Below are positions 44,588 to 52,772 of a DNA stretch of 64,000 nt, one piece after another. The stretch is from JBELHR01 sp049606855. GTDB taxonomy: Bacteria; Bacteroidota; Bacteroidia; Flavobacteriales; Flavobacteriaceae. The stretch lies in NCBI GenBank assembly GCA_049606855.1, contig JBMYVY010000009.1, positions 21,930-85,929 on the forward strand. Reading direction: 5' to 3'. A program made the position numbers and the translations under genes. The notes beneath the pieces were generated by a model. That model searched no databases. It was not told the origin of the DNA and saw nothing but the letters and a program-made list of their open reading frames with translations. Positions within the stretch are counted from its first letter, which is position 1; every line of letters starts with the position of its first letter.

Positions 44588-46213
44588 ATGTTAAACGTCT
44601 CTAATTTATCTGTTCAATTTGGTAAGCGAATTTTATTCGATGAGGTAAATACTAAATTTCTTCAAGGAAACTGTTACGGGATAATCGGCGCTAATGGTGC
44701 TGGAAAATCTACGTTTTTAAAAATTCTTGCGGGTAAAATGGACCCTACCTCAGGTTCAGTGAGTTTGGAATCTGGTAAGCGAATGTCGGTTTTGGAACAA
44801 AACCACTATGCCTATGATGAGTTTCCAGTACTTGAGACAGTTCTTAGAGGTAATAAGAAGCTTTATGAAATAAAGCATGAAATGGATACGATTTATGCCA
44901 AGCCTGACTTCTCTGAGGAAGATGGTATTCGAGCAGGGGACCTTGGTATTATTTATGAGGAAATGGGTGGCTGGACTGCTGATTCAGATGCAGCGAGTTT
45001 GTTATCTTCTCTTGGAATCAAGGAAGATTTAAATTATTCTTTAATGAGTGAATTGGATGGTACTTCTAAGGTGCGAGTTCTTTTGGCTCAAGCACTTTTT
45101 GGAAACCCTGATGTGTTGATTATGGATGAGCCTACCAATGATTTAGATTTTGAAACTATTTCTTGGTTAGAAAACTTTCTTGCTAACTATGATAACACTG
45201 TAATTGTTGTTTCTCACGACAGACACTTTTTGGATGCGGTATGTACCCATATATCAGATATTGATTTTGGAAAAATCACACATTATTCAGGTAATTATAC
45301 CTTTTGGTATGAATCGAGTCAACTCGCTGCTAAACAGCGCGCTCAACAGAATAAGAAGGCGGAAGATAAGAAGAAAGAATTGGAAGAGTTTATTAGAAGA
45401 TTCTCTGCAAATGTTGCTAAATCTAAACAAGCCACTTCTAGAAAGAAAATGATTGATAAGCTTAATGTTGAACAAATCAAGCCTTCTTCTCGACGTTATC
45501 CAGCGATATTCTTTGAACAGGACCGTGAAGCAGGTGATCAAATTTTAGAAGTTGATAATTTATCTGCCTCTGTTGATGGAGAGGTATTGTTTAAGGATGT
45601 CTTCATCAATTTGAATAAGGGAGATAAGGTTGCTGTAATTTCAAAAAACTCCAAGGCACCTTCTGCGTTTTATGAGATTTTAAATGGAAATATGGATGCT
45701 GATTCCGGTTCCTTCAAATGGGGGGTAACAACATCACAATCATATTTGCCGCTTGATAATTCCTCGTTTTTTGTTAATGAAGAATTGACTTTAGTAGATT
45801 GGTTGAGACAGTATGCTCAAACAGAAGAAGAGAGAGAAGAAGTTCATCTGCGAGGATTTTTAGGAAAAATGATTTTCTCTGGGGAAGAAGCATTGAAAAA
45901 ATGTAATGTACTTTCTGGGGGAGAGAAAGTGAGATGCATGACCTCTAGAATGATGATGAAGAGAGCCAATGTCTTAATGTTAGATGAGCCGACTAATCAC
46001 TTGGACTTAGAATCTATTCAGGCTTTTAACAACGGCTTGAAACTTTTTAAGGGTACAGTATTGTTAACTACACATGATCACGAGTTTTTACAAACTGTGG
46101 CAAATAGAATTATCGAGCTTACTCCAAATGGAATTATTGATAGGTATTTAACTTTTGATGATTATTTGGCTGACCCTAAGGTCAAAGAGTTAAGAGAGAA
46201 AATGTATAAATAA
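44588..46213 (+). CDS. ABC-F family ATPase (YbiT-like) with one degenerate composite ATP site
   Basis: A 541-residue cytoplasmic ABC-F protein, two ATPase domains with no membrane segment, acting on ribosomes. NBD1 has intact Walker A GANGAGKS (34-41) and DEPTN (180-184), but its signature reads ELDGTSK (155-161) instead of LSGGQ. NBD2 has the proper signature LSGGE (442-446) and DEPTN (466-470), but its Walker A region reads ISKNSKAPSA (351-360) and lacks GxxGxGK(S/T). In the head-to-tail dimer, Walker A of NBD1 plus signature of NBD2 still makes a competent site, while the opposite site is dead. The linker (about 245-300) is basic, as in ABC-F proteins. Confidence 0.93.
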   Translation: MLNVSNLSVQFGKRILFDEVNTKFLQGNCYGIIGANGAGKSTFLKILAGKMDPTSGSVSLESGKRMSVLEQNHYAYDEFPVLETVLRGNKKLYEIKHEMDTIYAKPDFSEEDGIRAGDLGIIYEEMGGWTADSDAASLLSSLGIKEDLNYSLMSELDGTSKVRVLLAQALFGNPDVLIMDEPTNDLDFETISWLENFLANYDNTVIVVSHDRHFLDAVCTHISDIDFGKITHYSGNYTFWYESSQLAAKQRAQQNKKAEDKKKELEEFIRRFSANVAKSKQATSRKKMIDKLNVEQIKPSSRRYPAIFFEQDREAGDQILEVDNLSASVDGEVLFKDVFINLNKGDKVAVISKNSKAPSAFYEILNGNMDADSGSFKWGVTTSQSYLPLDNSSFFVNEELTLVDWLRQYAQTEEEREEVHLRGFLGKMIFSGEEALKKCNVLSGGEKVRCMTSRMMMKRANVLMLDEPTNHLDLESIQAFNNGLKLFKGTVLLTTHDHEFLQTVANRIIELTPNGIIDRYLTFDDYLADPKVKELREKMYK

Positions 46214-46247
46214 AAAAAAGGGTCCTTGAAAAAGGACCCTTTTTTTT
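46212..46247. terminator. Bidirectional intrinsic terminator with GAAA loop
   Basis: AAGGGTCCTT (46218-46227) pairs with AAGGACCCTT (46232-46241) around GAAA, flanked by A and T runs. It separates the rightward ABC-F gene and the leftward Spy-like gene. Confidence 0.9.
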
Positions 46248-46713
46248 ACTTAAGTGAAGGAGGAGGAGCATTTTGTCCTTCTCGTTCAAATTTCATTTTT
46301 CTAATTAATTGCCTATTAAAGCTCCTTTCCGCTAACATTAAATCTAATGTTTTTTTATACCCTAATTGGCTTGCGATTTCTCTCAGCCTATCTTGGTCTA
46401 TTTTTAATTCTTTTTTTCTCAATTTCTCGAGATCTTCAATTAAAGATTTAGCTTCTTCTTCGCTTAAATCTTGCTTTAGATTTCGCATGAGTTGAGACAT
46501 TTCCTTACGGTTTTCATGCTTTAGTTTATCGTATTTGTTGTAAACTGGCCAAAAGGACTCAGCTTGTTCGGGACTCAATTCGAGTTCATCAGTTATATAG
46601 GCAGTTTGCAATGCCTTGACTTGTTCATAACGCTGTTTTCTTTTGTCTTGAGCATGAGTAGATAAACCAAGTATCATTAGTGCTATGGTGCAAATAAAAA
46701 TTCTAGTATTCAT
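46246..46713 (-). CDS. Spy/CpxP-like periplasmic helical protein
   Basis: A 155-residue exported protein (signal peptide MNTRIFICTIALMILGLSTHAQ, start at 46713) followed by an all-helical, highly charged region with LSPEQAESFWPVYNKYDKLKHENRKE. The pattern resembles Spy/CpxP-type stress proteins and the Bacteroidota sensor-of-ECF proteins. It is the third gene after the ECF sigma factor and overlaps the second by 11 bases. It probably works with that system in envelope stress, an inference from position. Confidence 0.7.
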   Translation of the reverse strand: MNTRIFICTIALMILGLSTHAQDKRKQRYEQVKALQTAYITDELELSPEQAESFWPVYNKYDKLKHENRKEMSQLMRNLKQDLSEEEAKSLIEDLEKLRKKELKIDQDRLREIASQLGYKKTLDLMLAERSFNRQLIRKMKFEREGQNAPPPSLK

Positions 46714-47155
46714 AGTCGTAGTATTCAAATTCTTCATCATTAAAATAGGTCTGTATTTCACCCTGATCTATATCAGTAATAAAATCCATAGGATCGAGTT
46801 GATTCAGGTTTAAAGCATCTTCCAATAAACGTTCTTGATCGATATTGAATAAATCAAAATCAATAAATTCGGTAATAACTTCTTCATTGTAAATAGTTTC
46901 AGTTCTCGATTCGTTTTGATCAAATGGAATCAATAATAAACCTATTAATACAGCCGCCGCTATTCTCAACGCAATAGGAAAGGGAATTACTTTTTTCTTC
47001 TTTGGAAGTTGATCCAAAAGACGATGCTCGAGCTTATCAAAATAGTGATCTTCTACTTTGAAAACTTCATTTTGATCAAAGCCGTGTTTCTGAATAATTC
47101 GATCGCTCAAATCATCAAAATAATTTTCTGGTATTTTAAAATTCTCATTCTTCAC
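46703..47155 (-). CDS. Single-pass membrane protein, probable anti-sigma partner
   Basis: A 150-residue protein with a basic cytoplasmic N-terminal part (about 1-60), one membrane helix (about 62-78, IALRIAAAVLIGLLLIP) and an acidic, tyrosine-rich outer part ending NDEEFEYYDYEY. No ZAS zinc motif is present, so it is not a canonical zinc anti-sigma factor. Its position one base after the ECF sigma gene and before the Spy-like gene suggests an anti-sigma role, but the sequence alone does not show it. Confidence 0.62.
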   Translation of the reverse strand: MKNENFKIPENYFDDLSDRIIQKHGFDQNEVFKVEDHYFDKLEHRLLDQLPKKKKVIPFPIALRIAAAVLIGLLLIPFDQNESRTETIYNEEVITEFIDFDLFNIDQERLLEDALNLNQLDPMDFITDIDQGEIQTYFNDEEFEYYDYEY

Positions 47156-47736
47156 TACACTGCTTCCATTTTCAATTCCTCAACTTGATCCAACCAATCA
47201 TTGGATTTAAAATATTCTTTAATTTTCGACACTGCATGGAAGTAATTTGCTTTTAAGCCTCCTTGGGTCTTATCCAACAGTACTGATATCTCTTTATAGC
47301 TTAAGTCTTCTAAATATTTCATTGTGAAGATTAAGCGTTGTTGTTCTGGTAATTTTGCCAAAGCCTTATGCAGCATAAGTTGTATTTGATCCCCATCATA
47401 GAGAACATCACTTTGAAGAGCACTGGCTTTGTCATACATATATTCTTCAAAAGGAAGTTTTTTCATTCTAGCATCTCTTTTTAAAAAACTTAAGCTTTCA
47501 TTAGTCGCGATTCGATACATCCATGAATAAATACTTGACTCCCCTTTAAACTTATCGATGTTTTTAAAAACCTTTATAAATACTTCTTGTACTATATCAT
47601 CTGCATCTTCATGTTTAAGTACAATTTTCCTGATATGCCAATACAAACGCTCTTGATAGTTTCTTATCAAGTATCGAAAAGCCCCATTGCTATGATTGGG
47701 GTCTTTTAGTTTTTGTATTAATTCTTGGTCACTCAA
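47155..47736 (-). CDS. ECF-type RNA polymerase sigma factor
   Basis: A 193-residue sigma-70 family (ECF) factor. Region 2 (about 22-92) contains DIVQEVFIKVFKNIDKFKGESSIYSWMYRIATNES, with the -10 recognition helix; region 4 (about 120-170) has LPEQQRLIFTMKYLEDLSYKEISVLL. Such factors switch on stress or envelope genes. The stop overlaps the next start by one base. Genes 47736 to 46246 form a sigma/membrane/periplasmic triad. Confidence 0.93.
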   Translation of the reverse strand: MSDQELIQKLKDPNHSNGAFRYLIRNYQERLYWHIRKIVLKHEDADDIVQEVFIKVFKNIDKFKGESSIYSWMYRIATNESLSFLKRDARMKKLPFEEYMYDKASALQSDVLYDGDQIQLMLHKALAKLPEQQRLIFTMKYLEDLSYKEISVLLDKTQGGLKANYFHAVSKIKEYFKSNDWLDQVEELKMEAV

Positions 47737-47789
47737 TTAAAGTACTTTTGTAATTAGACTAAATTTATTGAATTAGGTTTAATTTATGG

Positions 47790-47827
47790 ATAAAAAAAAC
47801 TCCTTACCGTGATTTAGTAAGGAGTTT
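47790..47827 (-). terminator. Intrinsic terminator downstream of the 47832-49283 gene
   Basis: AAACTCCTTAC (47797-47807) and GTAAGGAGTTT (47817-47827) form an 11-bp stem with a 9-base loop. On the minus strand it is followed by a run of seven T. Confidence 0.88.
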
Positions 47828-47831
47828 GAGT

Positions 47832-49283
47832 TTATTCTTTTAATGTGAATTTTCGCTTTGGTTTATATCCAAACAACTTTTCTTGTTTGATTTTTTCAGC
47901 AATTCCCTCGGGAAGCATATCTTCCCAACCCGCTTCACCTGCTTTGATCATTTTCAACACTTTCCTTGAGAAAATATCTAAACTCTTTTCATCAAACCCG
48001 GTGATATCAATTAATTTACCATTGTGTTTAAAGAATTTGTACAATTCTTTCATACGTGGATGTACTTCTAGGTTTTCAGATGTAATTAATTGATTGTCAT
48101 CTTGAAGAGGATACATGTATATTTTTAAATCCTTATAGAATAATTTACCGAAGGCCTCTAATATTCCTCCGCTTAAATCACGATAATATCTTTCATCAAA
48201 AATTTGAATTAAACTATAAACTCCCATTGCAAGTCCCATTCTCTCTTTTGTAAACTCGGAAAAGTATTCAACTAACTTATAGTATTCTTGGAAGTTAGAA
48301 ATCATCACGCTTTGACCAAGAGAAGAAAGAAGTTCCGCTCTATCAAGGAAATCACGTTCATTTATCTCTCCCTCTGACCTGAGATTAGCAAGGGTGATTT
48401 CGAAAATAATTTTGGTGTTTTTCTCATCAACCTTATTTGTATTGATGAATAAATTTTTTGATAACTCAAACATATCCATGTTCACCTTGGTAACTGGTCT
48501 AAAACTACCACGCAAGGCAAGGATGTTCTTTTTGTATAACTCTTGAGCAGGAAGTAAGTTGTTCCCATTGTGATCAAACATTACCGCGTTGGTCATGCCG
48601 TTTTTCACAAGCTGTAAACTCATTAATCGGTTATCCACATACATAAATCGAGGACCAGAGAAATTAATCATATCAATTTCTAATTGATCTTGTTCGATAT
48701 TATCATAAAAGGATTTTAGTAATTCCTTTGGATTGTCATTTAAATAATAGGCACCATAAATAAGGTTTACCCCTAGTTTACCAAGAGTTTCTTGTTGCAA
48801 CTTGGCATCGGTTTCTTTAAATCGAAGGTGTAATACAATTTCGTTATAATCTTCTAAGGGATCCAATTGAAAACGAATTCCAACCCAGCCATGACCTTTA
48901 AATTTTTTTGCAAAATCAATAGTGGTCACCGTATTGGCATAACTAAAGAATATTTTGTCAGAGTGTTTTTTTCTACTCAAACGCTCTTCAATAATATCTA
49001 TTTCGTAATGCAACATTTTTTTAAGACGACTTTCTGTTACATAACGTCTGTCTTCTTCAATTCCATAGATGGCATCAGAGAAATCTTTATCATAAGCACT
49101 CATGGCTTTTGCTATGGTTCCAGATGCACCACCTGCTCTAAAGAAATTCCTAACGGTCTCTTGCCCAGCACCAATTTCAGCAAAGGTTCCGTAGATATGA
49201 TTGTTTAAGTTTATTCTTAAAGCCTTGTTTTTTGTCGTTGGGATTATACTAAACTCCTTATCTCCCTTCAATGTAACAGCCAT
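47832..49283 (-). CDS. Conserved protein of unknown function (GTFAEIGAGQE family)
   Basis: A 483-residue cytoplasmic protein without signal peptide. Diagnostic stretches are NNHIYGTFAEIGAGQETVRNFF, GGASGTIAKAMSAYDKDFSDAIYG and GHGWVGIRFQLDP, which I recognise in a large family present in Bacteroidota and cyanobacteria. Database names for it (for example nicotinate-nucleotide adenylyltransferase or TonB-dependent receptor) are, as I recall, transferred without support, and no such domain is visible here: there is no nucleotidyltransferase HxGH motif and no barrel. Function unknown. It stands alone with its own promoter and terminator. Confidence 0.75.
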   Translation of the reverse strand: MAVTLKGDKEFSIIPTTKNKALRINLNNHIYGTFAEIGAGQETVRNFFRAGGASGTIAKAMSAYDKDFSDAIYGIEEDRRYVTESRLKKMLHYEIDIIEERLSRKKHSDKIFFSYANTVTTIDFAKKFKGHGWVGIRFQLDPLEDYNEIVLHLRFKETDAKLQQETLGKLGVNLIYGAYYLNDNPKELLKSFYDNIEQDQLEIDMINFSGPRFMYVDNRLMSLQLVKNGMTNAVMFDHNGNNLLPAQELYKKNILALRGSFRPVTKVNMDMFELSKNLFINTNKVDEKNTKIIFEITLANLRSEGEINERDFLDRAELLSSLGQSVMISNFQEYYKLVEYFSEFTKERMGLAMGVYSLIQIFDERYYRDLSGGILEAFGKLFYKDLKIYMYPLQDDNQLITSENLEVHPRMKELYKFFKHNGKLIDITGFDEKSLDIFSRKVLKMIKAGEAGWEDMLPEGIAEKIKQEKLFGYKPKRKFTLKE

Positions 49284-49306
49284 AGGTTTTCGTTAAATTA
49301 ATAATA

Positions 49307-49314
49307 CAAATGTA
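49307..49314 (-). promoter_or_regulatory. Promoter -7 box for the 47832-49283 gene
   Basis: The minus strand reads TACATTTG, an exact TAnnTTTG box, 23 bases before the ATG at 49283. Confidence 0.55.
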
Positions 49315-49335
49315 AGGATTTTCAGTAGGATTGGC

Positions 49336-49343
49336 TATTTTTG
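49336..49343 (+). promoter_or_regulatory. Promoter -7 box for the MBL-fold hydrolase
   Basis: TATTTTTG is an exact TAnnTTTG box, 16 bases before the ATG at 49360; the 5' leader would be only about 11 bases. Confidence 0.55.
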
Positions 49344-49359
49344 ATTTAAGCAAATTAGG

Positions 49360-50127
49360 ATGAATTTAAATATAACATTTCTTGGTACTGGAACTTCTGT
49401 TGGGGTCCCTATGTTGTTGAGTGATCATCCTGTAGGTAATTCTGATGACTCTCGGGATAAAAGATTTAGAAGTTCTATTCTAATTCAAAGTGATTCGACT
49501 ACTCTTTTGGTGGATTGTTCTCCTGATTTTAGAAGTCAGCTTTTAAAAAATCCAACACCGAAGATTGATGCAATATTATTTACTCATGAACACAGTGATC
49601 ATATTGCTGGCTTAGATGATATTAGACCCTATTGTTTTAGAATAGGCCCAATGCCCATTTATGGGTTAGAACGAGTGATAAAGAGTCTATCAGAACGTTA
49701 TGCCTATATTTTTGCTAAGGAAAATCGATATCCAGGCGCAGCTGCAGTTGATCCTCATCAGGTGGAAAGCGAGAAGTTTGTTGTTGGAGACTTGGAGATT
49801 ATTCCTATTCAGATTCAACACGGAAATTTACCTATTCTTGGTTATAGAATAGGAGACTTTGCTTATTTGACCGACGTAAAAACAATTTCATCTAGTGAAT
49901 TAGCAAAATTAAAAGGGATTAAAACTTTAGTGGTTTCTTGTCTTAGAGAAGAACCTCATCCTACTCATATTAATTTGGAGGAAGCAAAATTACTTATTGA
50001 TCAAATAGGAGCTGAAAAGACCTACATTACACACATAAGTCATTTATTTGGTTTCCATAAAGAAATTGAAAAGCTCATGCCTCAAGGGGTGCATGTTGCC
50101 TATGACAATTTAAAGATTAGTGTCTAG
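49360..50127 (+). CDS. MBL-fold metallo-hydrolase (PhnP/RNase Z-like)
   Basis: A 255-residue metallo-beta-lactamase-fold hydrolase. The metal site HEHSDH is at 76-81 with later His residues in QHGNLPILGY and HISH. The opening GTGTSVGVPMLLSDHPVG corresponds to the family stretch GTSxGVPxxxCxCxVC but has lost all the cysteines, as in flavobacterial members to varying degree. Related enzymes cleave phosphodiesters; the substrate here is unknown. The 3' end overlaps the convergent esterase by 18 bases. Confidence 0.88.
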   Translation: MNLNITFLGTGTSVGVPMLLSDHPVGNSDDSRDKRFRSSILIQSDSTTLLVDCSPDFRSQLLKNPTPKIDAILFTHEHSDHIAGLDDIRPYCFRIGPMPIYGLERVIKSLSERYAYIFAKENRYPGAAAVDPHQVESEKFVVGDLEIIPIQIQHGNLPILGYRIGDFAYLTDVKTISSSELAKLKGIKTLVVSCLREEPHPTHINLEEAKLLIDQIGAEKTYITHISHLFGFHKEIEKLMPQGVHVAYDNLKISV

Positions 50128-50760
50128 GTGAGTCTCTAACCAAGCCTTAAACGAGTAGAAATTTTGAGGGTGAACTCCATGCCCAACGGCATAGGTTTCA
50201 AAAATATAATCAATATGATGTTTTTTCATATAATCCTCAGTTTTTTGCGCCCATGAGAGAGGAATTACACCATCCATAGTTCCGTGAGAATTATAAATAT
50301 GTAAATTGCTGTAATCTCCATCTTGAGTAGGCAGTAGATCTGGAATTAAATAGCCACTTAGACCAACAATATTATTGACTAGTTTAGGATAGTTTAGTGC
50401 GAAGGCCATACTCAAAATACAACCTTGACTGAAGCCAATTAAAGCAGTGTCTTCAGCGTGATTACCATATTTTTCTTGAAGTTCTACAACGGTTTTATTT
50501 AGTAATTCCATTGAGGACTTTGCTTGATCCGTATCCGAAAATTTATTTTGATCGGCGTCGAAATTTATTGCGTACCATGCAAAGGAATTATGCATACCTA
50601 GATTGTAGGGGGCTCTAAGGCTAATAATACGGTAATTATCAGGTAATTCTGAGCCAAAACTGAACAAATCTTGTTCGTTGGACCCATACCCGTGAAGTAA
50701 GATTAATAATGGTGCTTTAACTGAAGAGGATGGCTCCTTGATGAGAAATTCTAATTGCAT
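50110..50760 (-). CDS. Alpha/beta hydrolase, phospholipase/carboxylesterase family
   Basis: A 216-residue small esterase. Catalytic Ser is in GFSQG, Asp in DGVIP, His in GHGVHP; the oxyanion region is LLHGYGSNEQD. It hydrolyses acyl esters in the cytoplasm and matches the acyl-protein-thioesterase/carboxylesterase class. Its start directly abuts the stop of the dihydroorotase-like gene (50760/50761). Confidence 0.9.
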   Translation of the reverse strand: MQLEFLIKEPSSSVKAPLLILLHGYGSNEQDLFSFGSELPDNYRIISLRAPYNLGMHNSFAWYAINFDADQNKFSDTDQAKSSMELLNKTVVELQEKYGNHAEDTALIGFSQGCILSMAFALNYPKLVNNIVGLSGYLIPDLLPTQDGDYSNLHIYNSHGTMDGVIPLSWAQKTEDYMKKHHIDYIFETYAVGHGVHPQNFYSFKAWLETHLDTNL

Positions 50761-52020
50761 TTACTTTAAGGTGCTTTTTCCTGCATTGATAACTCCATAA
50801 ACTTCCCCTTTTAATTCTTTGTTCAAGAATATTGCGTTTTTCGAAGTACTCAATATGTCTGTTTGACTGAACACTGATTTCCCTTCAGGATTGAATAAAC
50901 TGATTTCTGCCTTTTGTCCTAAGTCTATAGGACTTATTCGTAATCCCAATCTATTTTTGACATCAGAGGTGATTTTTGGAAGAAATTCTGATAATTCTAA
51001 GATTGAATTTAATGCTCCAAATGCAGATTCTAGTCCAATACTACCGTAATCAGCTTGATTATAGGCTACTTTCTTATGCTCAATATCAATGGGTCTGTGA
51101 TCCGTTACAATGAAATCAATACTGCCATCTTTTATTCCTTGAACCAAAGCCTTCCTGTCTTGTTCAGATCTCAGTGGTGGATTTACCTTTGTATTTGAAT
51201 CAAAACTGGCAATTTCACCGTCATTCAAAAATAAATGATGAACAGCGACCGAACAGCTGACATTTAAACCTCTGTTTTTTGCTGACTTAATGAGTTCCAA
51301 GGATTCTTTTGAACTTATTGTCGGGATGTGTAATTTACCCCCGGTATATTCTAGAAGAAACAAATCTCTACTAATTTGCATGGTTTCTGCAAGTATAGGG
51401 TTGGGCTTCATCCCTAATTGTATTGATTCCTCACTCTCGTTGACAAGTCCATTGGCGGCAATACTTTTATTTTGAGGAAAACTCATAATAAGTCCGTCAA
51501 AATTCTGCGCGTATTGCAAACATATCTTCATCAAAAGATCATTTGAAATAGGTTGATTATAGTCCCCAAAAGCAATTGCTCCATTGTTTTTTAAATCAAA
51601 CAATTCAGCCAGCTCCTCAGCTTTTCCAAACTTACTTAAATTCCCGATTGGATGCACCGTAGTTGTGGAATTTTGAGTCTTATTGATAACAAAATTTAAT
51701 GTGGCTTGATGATCTCCGGATGGCGCAGTATCTAAATTAAGTCCTATTCTAGTGAATCCACTTTTGGCAGCTACCTCACAACCGTGAACAAGAGTTTCTC
51801 TTTCTTCAAGGCCCGGCTCTCCAAAACTTACAGAAGCGTCCATCCAACCTTGAGAAATATGGAGATTTTTGTATTCAATAACACGATACTCAGGTGAAGT
51901 TTCAATATGATCTTTAATCGCTACAAACTCACCATTTTCAATTAATAAATCTTTTCGCTGACGATGAAAAGGACTTGAGGGGTCATAGATTAATGCCTCT
52001 TTAATTAGCGTAGATTTCAT
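50761..52020 (-). CDS. Dihydroorotase-like amidohydrolase lacking the HxH metal motif
   Basis: A 419-residue amidohydrolase-superfamily protein aligned to dihydroorotase (PyrC/PyrX). The block HISQGWMDASVSFGEPG corresponds to GLIDxHVHxREPG, but both metal-binding histidines are serines (Ser63, Ser65). VTDHRP replaces TDHAP near residue 310. Lacking these ligands it is unlikely to make dihydroorotate by itself; it may be a non-catalytic partner of aspartate carbamoyltransferase, as with PyrC-like pseudo-enzymes, or have a new function. A true dihydroorotase is expected elsewhere. It is followed at once by the esterase gene and lies 38 bases after mtnN. Confidence 0.82.
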   Translation of the reverse strand: MKSTLIKEALIYDPSSPFHRQRKDLLIENGEFVAIKDHIETSPEYRVIEYKNLHISQGWMDASVSFGEPGLEERETLVHGCEVAAKSGFTRIGLNLDTAPSGDHQATLNFVINKTQNSTTTVHPIGNLSKFGKAEELAELFDLKNNGAIAFGDYNQPISNDLLMKICLQYAQNFDGLIMSFPQNKSIAANGLVNESEESIQLGMKPNPILAETMQISRDLFLLEYTGGKLHIPTISSKESLELIKSAKNRGLNVSCSVAVHHLFLNDGEIASFDSNTKVNPPLRSEQDRKALVQGIKDGSIDFIVTDHRPIDIEHKKVAYNQADYGSIGLESAFGALNSILELSEFLPKITSDVKNRLGLRISPIDLGQKAEISLFNPEGKSVFSQTDILSTSKNAIFLNKELKGEVYGVINAGKSTLK

Positions 52021-52058
52021 TTATAATTGGTTACAATTTGAACAAATATAGTAAAATG

Positions 52059-52772
52059 TTAGGCATTGAGTAAATTTCTAAAAAAATTTAGCGATACTTT
52101 CGATGCAACTTGCTTGGCAAATTTAGGAAAGTCAATTTTTGCATTGTCATCTGCTTTGTCCGAAATAATTCTGAGAATATTAAAAGGAATTTTATACTCA
52201 AAACAAACTTGTGCTACTGCAGCTCCTTCCATTTCTATTGCCAAAGCCTCTGGTAACGCTTTTTTTAAAGGAGCGATTTGGGTCTGTTTTGAAATGAATT
52301 GATCTCCACTTAAAATTAGTCCTCTATGAACCTTAACATCAAGTTCATTGCTTGTTTCGATTAGGGCCTTATCCCATTTGGTATCCTTAAAAGTCACGAA
52401 AGATTTCTTGTTGATTAAAGGAATAACAAATTTCGGATATAGGGGAGATGCATCCATGTCGTGCTGGATAAGCTCAGTGGCATGAACTAAATCACCAATA
52501 TTTACCTGTTGATCTATAGATCCAGCCACGCCTGTGAATATTAAACGTTCAACCTGATATCTATTAATGAGTTCCAAAGTTGTCATAGCTGAAGCAACCT
52601 TGCCCCAATGTGAAAAAACCACAACAACAGGCTCATTATAAAGGGTGCCAATATGAAACTGACGCCCCCCAATTTCTTCGGTAAATTCTATTTTCATCTT
52701 TTCGATGATGGAAGAAATTTCCTCGAGCATTGCGCTCATAATACCTATCGGCCTAATAGACGATTTGTCCAT
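52059..52772 (-). CDS. mtnN: 5'-methylthioadenosine/S-adenosylhomocysteine nucleosidase
   Basis: A 237-residue MTA/SAH nucleosidase that hydrolyses methylthioadenosine and S-adenosylhomocysteine to adenine and the thioribose moiety. Family marks are IGIMSAMLEEISSI, SGDQFIS, IEMEGAAVAQVC (substrate-binding MEG) and the catalytic Asp in ISDKADDNA. It overlaps the upstream lolD gene by 20 bases; a start at 52739 would remove the overlap but also the conserved N-terminus. Confidence 0.92.
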   Translation of the reverse strand: MDKSSIRPIGIMSAMLEEISSIIEKMKIEFTEEIGGRQFHIGTLYNEPVVVVFSHWGKVASAMTTLELINRYQVERLIFTGVAGSIDQQVNIGDLVHATELIQHDMDASPLYPKFVIPLINKKSFVTFKDTKWDKALIETSNELDVKVHRGLILSGDQFISKQTQIAPLKKALPEALAIEMEGAAVAQVCFEYKIPFNILRIISDKADDNAKIDFPKFAKQVASKVSLNFFRNLLNA

